From Acidimicrobiia bacterium (GTDB lineage Bacteria > Actinomycetota > Acidimicrobiia > Acidimicrobiales > Poriferisodalaceae), in the NCBI GenBank assembly GCA_026983855.1, contig JALSTE010000560.1, positions 1 to 9,535 of the forward strand: 9,535 nt of DNA. The letters run 5' to 3'. Below, in pieces: positions 5,901 through 9,535 of this stretch. The notes below the pieces were generated by a model, which was given only the letters and a program-made list of their open reading frames with translations, was not told the origin of the DNA and did no database searches. The position numbers and the translations under genes are program-made. Every line of letters starts with the position of its first letter. Position 1 is the first letter of the stretch.

Positions 5901-5916
5901 CGGTGCGATCGCACCG
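5901..5916. promoter_or_regulatory. Perfect 16-bp palindrome between divergent greA and leuB
   Basis: Seen: CGGTGCGATCGCACCG, a perfect inverted repeat in the 93-bp divergent intergenic region (5879-5971), 22 nt from the greA start and 55 nt from the leuB start. A dimeric regulator site is the natural reading. Weak -10-like boxes flank it: TACCCT toward greA at 5886-5891 and TATCGT toward leuB at 5929-5934, placing the palindrome near the -35 region of both. The binding protein is unknown. No terminator or riboswitch was seen in the remainder of the gap. Confidence 0.45.
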
Positions 5917-5971
5917 GTACGGCCCCGCTATCGTCCTGGTCCCCGAGGATCAGCCGGAACGAGGAAGACCC

Positions 5972-6958
5972 ATGACCAGTCGGATCGCAGTCATCGGCGG
6001 AGATGGCATAGGCCCCGAGGTGACCTCCGTCGCCGTCGACATCATGAGGAGGGCGGGAGCCGACATCGAGACCGTGGACTTCGATCTCGGCGGCTCCCGG
6101 TATCTGGCCGACGGCACCGTCCTGCCCGACGAGACCCTGGCCGAGCTCCGGGGCTTCGACGCCATCCTGTTGGGAGCGGTGGGCACCCCCGGCGTGCCCC
6201 CGGGTCTGATCGAGCGGGGTCTGCTCCTCAAGGCCCGCTTCGAGCTGGACCTCTACATCAACCTGCGCCCCTTCACCCTGCCCGACGGACACGAGTTCAT
6301 GGTGGTCAGGGAGAACACGGAGGGGGCGTACGCCGGTGAGGGAGGGTTCCTGCGCCGGGGAACCCCCCACGAGGTGGCCACCCAGGGGTCGGTGAACACC
6401 CGTCACGGGGTGGAGAGGTGTGTCCGGTTCGCGTTCGACCTGGCCCGGTCGCGTCCGGCCCGGCACCTCACACTGGTGCACAAGACCAACGTCCTGAACT
6501 TCTCGGGCGACCTGTGGGCCCGCACGTTCGACGAGGTGGCCGGTGACTACCCGGACGTCACCACGGGGTACAACCACGTGGACGCCGCCTGCATCCACTT
6601 CGTGCAGGACCCGGGACGCTACGACGTGATCGTCACCGACAACCTCTTCGGGGACATCCTCACCGATCTCGGCGGGGCGGTGGCCGGGGGAATAGGTCGG
6701 GCCGCCTCGGCGAATCTCAATCCCGAGCGCACCTCACCCTCGTTGTTCGAGCCGGTCCACGGATCGGCCCCCGACATCGCGGGGCGGGGGCTGGCCAACC
6801 CGGTGGCCGCGGTGCTGTCGGCGGCGATGATGTTGGAGTTCCTGGGCCAGGACGAACCGGCCCGGCGCATGGTGGAGGCCTGTGCCGCGGTGTCCGACGA
6901 GGGCGACACCGCCGCCATCGCCTCCGCCATCGCCTCCGCCCTGGAGCAGGCGGGGTAG
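5972..6958 (+). CDS. leuB: 3-isopropylmalate dehydrogenase
   Basis: NAD-dependent beta-decarboxylating dehydrogenase of leucine synthesis: it oxidises and decarboxylates 3-isopropylmalate to 4-methyl-2-oxopentanoate. The same enzyme type handles the methylmalate derived from citramalate. The length is 328 residues, like the short actinobacterial form (mycobacterial LeuB 336). Seen: IGGDGIGPEV (8-17); LLKARFELDLYINLRP with R89 and R99, and VVREN with R113, for substrate binding; Y120 in TEGAYAG and K171 in HKTNVL as catalytic residues; D204, D228 and D232 (YNHVDA, NLFGDILTD) for the metal; and EPVHGSAPDIAG with D268, which selects NAD over NADP. Roles are assigned from known LeuB structures. 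The start is ATG 5972 with GAGGAAG 5 nt upstream. A 12-bp in-frame tandem repeat (6914-6937) gives AIASAIAS near the C-terminus. It is separated by 116 bp from ilvE on the same strand. Confidence 0.95.
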   Translation: MTSRIAVIGGDGIGPEVTSVAVDIMRRAGADIETVDFDLGGSRYLADGTVLPDETLAELRGFDAILLGAVGTPGVPPGLIERGLLLKARFELDLYINLRPFTLPDGHEFMVVRENTEGAYAGEGGFLRRGTPHEVATQGSVNTRHGVERCVRFAFDLARSRPARHLTLVHKTNVLNFSGDLWARTFDEVAGDYPDVTTGYNHVDAACIHFVQDPGRYDVIVTDNLFGDILTDLGGAVAGGIGRAASANLNPERTSPSLFEPVHGSAPDIAGRGLANPVAAVLSAAMMLEFLGQDEPARRMVEACAAVSDEGDTAAIASAIASALEQAG

Positions 6959-7015
6959 CGGCGGCGACGACGGTCCCCGTGGCACCCTGCCGGGCGGTCA
7001 GTGCGTGGAGCGCGA

Positions 7016-7044
7016 TTGTAAGAGGGTGGCGGTTGGGGTGAACT
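7016..7044 (+). promoter_or_regulatory. Weak candidate promoter for ilvE-cimA
   Basis: Seen: TTGTAA (7016-7021) and TGAACT (7039-7044) are 17 nt apart, each matching consensus in about 4 of 6 positions. They lie in the 116-bp gap between leuB and ilvE, with transcription expected near 7051. The rest of the gap shows only a short imperfect hairpin without a T-run near 6977-6995, so read-through from leuB is also likely. Confidence 0.25.
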
Positions 7045-7074
7045 GGAAAGCGTCGAACATGGAAGGATCACCCC

Positions 7075-7989
7075 ATGCCCATCGAATCCTCCGAGTACAT
7101 CTGGATGGACGGAAACCTGGTCCCCTGGGACGAGGCCCGGATCCACATCCTGACCCACACCCTCCACTACGGAAACGGGGTCTTCGAGGGCATCCGCGCC
7201 TATGAGACCCCCTCGGGCACCGCGGTCTTCCGCCTCACCGAGCACATCGAGAGGCTGCACGCCAGCGCCAAGATCCTGATGATCGACATGCCCTACTCCG
7301 TGGAGGAGCTGATAGCGGCCACCAAGGAGACGGTCAGGGTGAACGGGCTGGCCTCGTGCTACATCAGACCCATCGCCTACCTGGGTTACGGCGAGATGGG
7401 GCTCAACCCCCTGCCCTGCCACACCAACGTGTCTATCGCCGTGTGGCCGTGGGGGGCCTACCTGGGTGAGGAGAGCCTCAGTCGGGGGGTCAACATGATG
7501 ATCAGCTCCTGGCAGCGTCACGACCCCAACGCCATGCCCCCCGCCGCCAAGGGGTGCGGCCATTACATCAACTCCCAGATGGCCAAGGTGCAGGCGGTCA
7601 AGGCCGGTTACGACGAGGCCATACTCCTCTCCCCCCAGGGCTACGTGAGTGAGTGCACCGGGGAGAACCTCTTCATCGTCAAGAACGGGGAGATCATCAC
7701 CCCACCGGTCTCGGCCGGGGCCCTCGAGGGGATAACCCAGAGCGCCATCAGGGTCATCGCCGGGGATCTCGACATTCCCTACCGCACCGCCAACATCCTC
7801 CGATCGGATCTCTACACCGCCGATGAGGCCTTCCTCTCGGGGACCGCGGCGGAGGTGGTGCCGATCCGCAGCGTGGACGATCGGGTCATCGGCGACCGGG
7901 GGCCCGTCACCACCCGGGTGCAGGAGACGTTCTTCTCCGCCGTCCGGGGTGAGATCGAACGCTATTCGGCCTGGAATGAACATGTCTGA
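7075..7989 (+). CDS. ilvE: Branched-chain amino acid aminotransferase (class IV, PLP)
   Basis: PLP-dependent fold-type IV aminotransferase that moves the amino group between glutamate and the 2-oxo acids of leucine, isoleucine and valine. The length is 304 residues, standard for bacterial IlvE. Seen: LHYGNGVFEGIRAY (30-43); the PLP lysine K159 in AAKGCGHYINS, the same position as K159 of E. coli IlvE; YVSECTGENLF with E193, which contacts the pyridine nitrogen; GALEGITQSAI; and LSGTAAEVVPIRSVD (254-268). The start is ATG 7075 with GGAAGGA about 7 nt upstream. The stop overlaps the start of cimA by 8 nt, so the two are co-translated. Downstream position from leuB and overlap with cimA tie it to isoleucine/leucine synthesis. 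A D-amino acid aminotransferase or aminodeoxychorismate lyase (same fold) is unlikely given these motifs and the neighbours. Confidence 0.95.
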   Translation: MPIESSEYIWMDGNLVPWDEARIHILTHTLHYGNGVFEGIRAYETPSGTAVFRLTEHIERLHASAKILMIDMPYSVEELIAATKETVRVNGLASCYIRPIAYLGYGEMGLNPLPCHTNVSIAVWPWGAYLGEESLSRGVNMMISSWQRHDPNAMPPAAKGCGHYINSQMAKVQAVKAGYDEAILLSPQGYVSECTGENLFIVKNGEIITPPVSAGALEGITQSAIRVIAGDLDIPYRTANILRSDLYTADEAFLSGTAAEVVPIRSVDDRVIGDRGPVTTRVQETFFSAVRGEIERYSAWNEHV

Positions 7990-9535
7990 CGACAGGACCA
8001 CCTCCGACCCCGCACCGACCATCAGCCGTCTGGGAATCCGTCGGCACGAGTGGCCCGAGAAGGTGGAGATCTTCGACACCACCCTGAGGGACGGGGTCCA
8101 GTTCGAGGGAATATCGGTCACCGCCGAGGACAAGATCCGCATCACCCGGCTCCTCGACGAACTCGGGGTGGCCTGGATCGAGGGTGGCTACCCCGGGGCC
8201 AATCCCAAGGACCGTGAGTACTTCGCCCGGGCCCGACGGGAGCTGGACCTCACCACCTCGACCCTGGTGGCGTTCGGCTCCACCCGCCGTCCCCTCGGTC
8301 GGGTGGACGAGGATCCCACCCTGGCCACCCTGGTGGAGGCGGGAACGTCCACGGTCTGCATAGTGGGCAAGTCCTGGGACTACCACGTCACCGAGGCCCT
8401 GCGCACCACCCTTGACGAGGGGGTGGCCATGGTCGGTGACTCGGTCCGCTTCCTCAAGGGCAACGGTCTGAGGGTCTTCTTCGACGCCGAGCACTTCTTC
8501 GACGGCTACAAGCGCAACCCCGAGTTCGCCCTGAGGGTCCTGGAGGCGGCGGTGGTGAACGGGGCCGACGCCCTGGTGCTCTGCGACACCAACGGTGGTT
8601 CCCTGCCCCACGAGGTGGGGCAGATGGTGGGGGACGTCGTCTCCCACTTCGGCGACGACGTCACCATCGGAATCCACACCCAGAACGACACCGGGTGCGC
8701 GGTGGCCAACTCCGTCGCCGCGGTGGTGGCCGGGGCCCGCCAGGTCCAGGGGACCATGAACGGGTACGGAGAACGCACCGGTAACTGCGACAACACCGTG
8801 TTGATCCCCGACCTGACCCTCAAGATGGGGATCGAGACCCTGCCCGAGGGGCGCCTCGAGAAGCTGACCATGATCAGCCACCACGTGGCGGAACTGGTGA
8901 ACATGGCGCCCGAGCACCAGCAGCCCTACGTCGGGTCCTCGGCCTTCGCCCACAAAGCGGGGCTCCACACCAGCGCCATCGCCCGTCGCCCCGACTCCTA
9001 CGAGCACATCGACCCCGAGTTGGTGGGCAACAGCACCCGCTTCCTGGTGTCGGACCTGTCGGGCCGGGCGACCCTGGCCCTCAAGGCCGAGGAGTTCGGT
9101 CTGGAGCTCGACGGGGCGGCCCTGGGTCACCTGGTCGAGAGGCTCAAGCGGTTGGAGCACGAGGGGTACCACTTCGAAGCCGCCGACGCCTCCCTGGAGC
9201 TGGTGATGCTGCAGGCGGCGGGGTGGGAGCCGGACTACTTCGAGGTGGAGTCCTTCCGGGTGGTCACCGACCGGCGCACCGACTCCTCCTTCGACACCGA
9301 GGCCACGGTGAAGGTGCACGTGGGGGACGACAGGATCGTGACCGTGGGCGAGGGCAACGGCCCGGTGAACTCCCTCGACGCCGCCCTGCGTCTGGCCATC
9401 GGTGAATTCCACCCGATCGTCAACGAGATACACCTCACCGACTACAAGGTGAGGGTGATCGACACCGGACAGGGGACCGCGGCCGTCACCCGGGTCCTCA
9501 TCGACACCTCTGACGCCGATGAGACCTGGACCACG
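7982..9535 (+). CDS. cimA: (R)-citramalate synthase, partial (last residues beyond right edge)
   Basis: Condenses pyruvate with acetyl-CoA to (R)-citramalate, the entry to threonine-independent isoleucine synthesis. Seen: 518 codons without a stop; the family is roughly 530-540 residues, so only the tail is missing. The TIM-barrel catalytic domain carries EIFDTTLRDG (29-38; R36, D37), then IEGGYPGANPKD, LCDTNGG, GIHTQNDTGCAVAN (230-243) and NGYGERTGNCDN, with FAHKAGLHTSAI after it. The C-terminal regulatory (LeuA dimer-type) domain covers about 380-518, including NGPVNSLDAALR and TDYKVRVIDT. IEGG-PGANPKD and the long spacing place it with the CimA-type family rather than 2-isopropylmalate synthase. 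Odd: the usual H-x-H metal motif reads H232-T-Q234. The start at ATG 7982 overlaps ilvE by 8 nt and leaves a 28-residue lead before the barrel; GTG 8063 is a shorter alternative with less support. Confidence 0.92.
   Translation, partial: MSDDRTTSDPAPTISRLGIRRHEWPEKVEIFDTTLRDGVQFEGISVTAEDKIRITRLLDELGVAWIEGGYPGANPKDREYFARARRELDLTTSTLVAFGSTRRPLGRVDEDPTLATLVEAGTSTVCIVGKSWDYHVTEALRTTLDEGVAMVGDSVRFLKGNGLRVFFDAEHFFDGYKRNPEFALRVLEAAVVNGADALVLCDTNGGSLPHEVGQMVGDVVSHFGDDVTIGIHTQNDTGCAVANSVAAVVAGARQVQGTMNGYGERTGNCDNTVLIPDLTLKMGIETLPEGRLEKLTMISHHVAELVNMAPEHQQPYVGSSAFAHKAGLHTSAIARRPDSYEHIDPELVGNSTRFLVSDLSGRATLALKAEEFGLELDGAALGHLVERLKRLEHEGYHFEAADASLELVMLQAAGWEPDYFEVESFRVVTDRRTDSSFDTEATVKVHVGDDRIVTVGEGNGPVNSLDAALRLAIGEFHPIVNEIHLTDYKVRVIDTGQGTAAVTRVLIDTSDADETWTT

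Noticed and set aside
5905..5912. GCGATCGC inside the palindrome as the cyanobacterial HIP1 element
   Set aside because: It is a single copy in an actinobacterial-looking window, and the match extends to a 16-bp palindrome, so HIP1 is not a useful explanation.
5483..5971. Extension of the leuB frame upstream through greA
   Set aside because: The upstream part is antisense to greA. The ATG at 5972 has a good ribosome-binding site and gives the normal LeuB N-terminus.
5879..6598. Extension of the greA frame upstream by 240 codons
   Set aside because: It would run antisense through leuB. GreA family length and N-terminus fit the ATG at 5878.
6914..6937. 12-bp tandem repeat within leuB as a functional element
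   Set aside because: It is in frame, near the variable C-terminus, and simply encodes a helical Ala/Ile/Ser stretch.
6977..6995. Hairpin after leuB (GGCA-CCC-TGCC with flanking CCC/GGG) as a terminator
   Set aside because: The stem is short with a bulge, and there is no T-run after it.
6619..9433. Long minus-strand frames opposite leuB, ilvE and cimA
   Set aside because: Antisense shadows of three well-supported genes; the translations have no recognisable domains.

Overview
The window is GC-rich throughout with very little non-coding DNA, and its genes resemble actinobacterial relatives (for example, the LeuB is close in layout to the short mycobacterial LeuB). It is most likely chromosomal DNA of a high-GC Actinomycetota; Acidimicrobiia would fit, but that is only an impression. 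No tRNA, rRNA, CRISPR array, transposon or phage gene was seen.

Left two thirds (minus strand, read right to left from 5878 to the left edge): greA, a marR-type regulator 2 nt behind it, then a catabolic gene run for homoprotocatechuate (3,4-dihydroxyphenylacetate) meta-cleavage: hpaB-type flavin-dependent aromatic hydroxylase (3326-4771), hpaD-type class III extradiol dioxygenase (2288-3157), hpaE-type semialdehyde dehydrogenase (736-2214), and a partial acetoacetate-decarboxylase-superfamily gene (1-739). The chemistry is ordered: 4-hydroxyphenylacetate -> homoprotocatechuate -> 5-carboxymethyl-2-hydroxymuconate semialdehyde -> 5-carboxymethyl-2-hydroxymuconate. The usual next enzymes (HpaF isomerase, HpaG decarboxylase, HpaH, HpaI) and the flavin reductase HpaC are not in the window. 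A good sigma70-like promoter with an 18-bp inverted repeat over its -35 box lies at the end of marR and is probably the MarR-controlled promoter of the catabolic genes.

Right third (plus strand, divergent from greA): leuB (5972-6958), ilvE (7075-7989) and cimA (7982 to the right edge, nearly complete). These are branched-chain amino acid genes: CimA makes citramalate from pyruvate and acetyl-CoA, LeuB-type dehydrogenases act on isopropylmalate and its citramalate-derived homologue, and IlvE performs the final transamination. This suggests threonine-independent isoleucine synthesis.

The most unusual structure is between hpaB and hpaD: the ribosome-binding site and start codon of hpaD are present three times in tandem (3149-3295). 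Each upstream copy opens a short reading frame whose stop codon overlaps the next start by 8 nt. A similar bridge, a 26-codon frame overlapping hpaD's stop at one end and hpaE's start at the other, lies between hpaD and hpaE. Together these suggest that translation along the catabolic operon is passed from gene to gene through short frames. This is inferred from sequence only.
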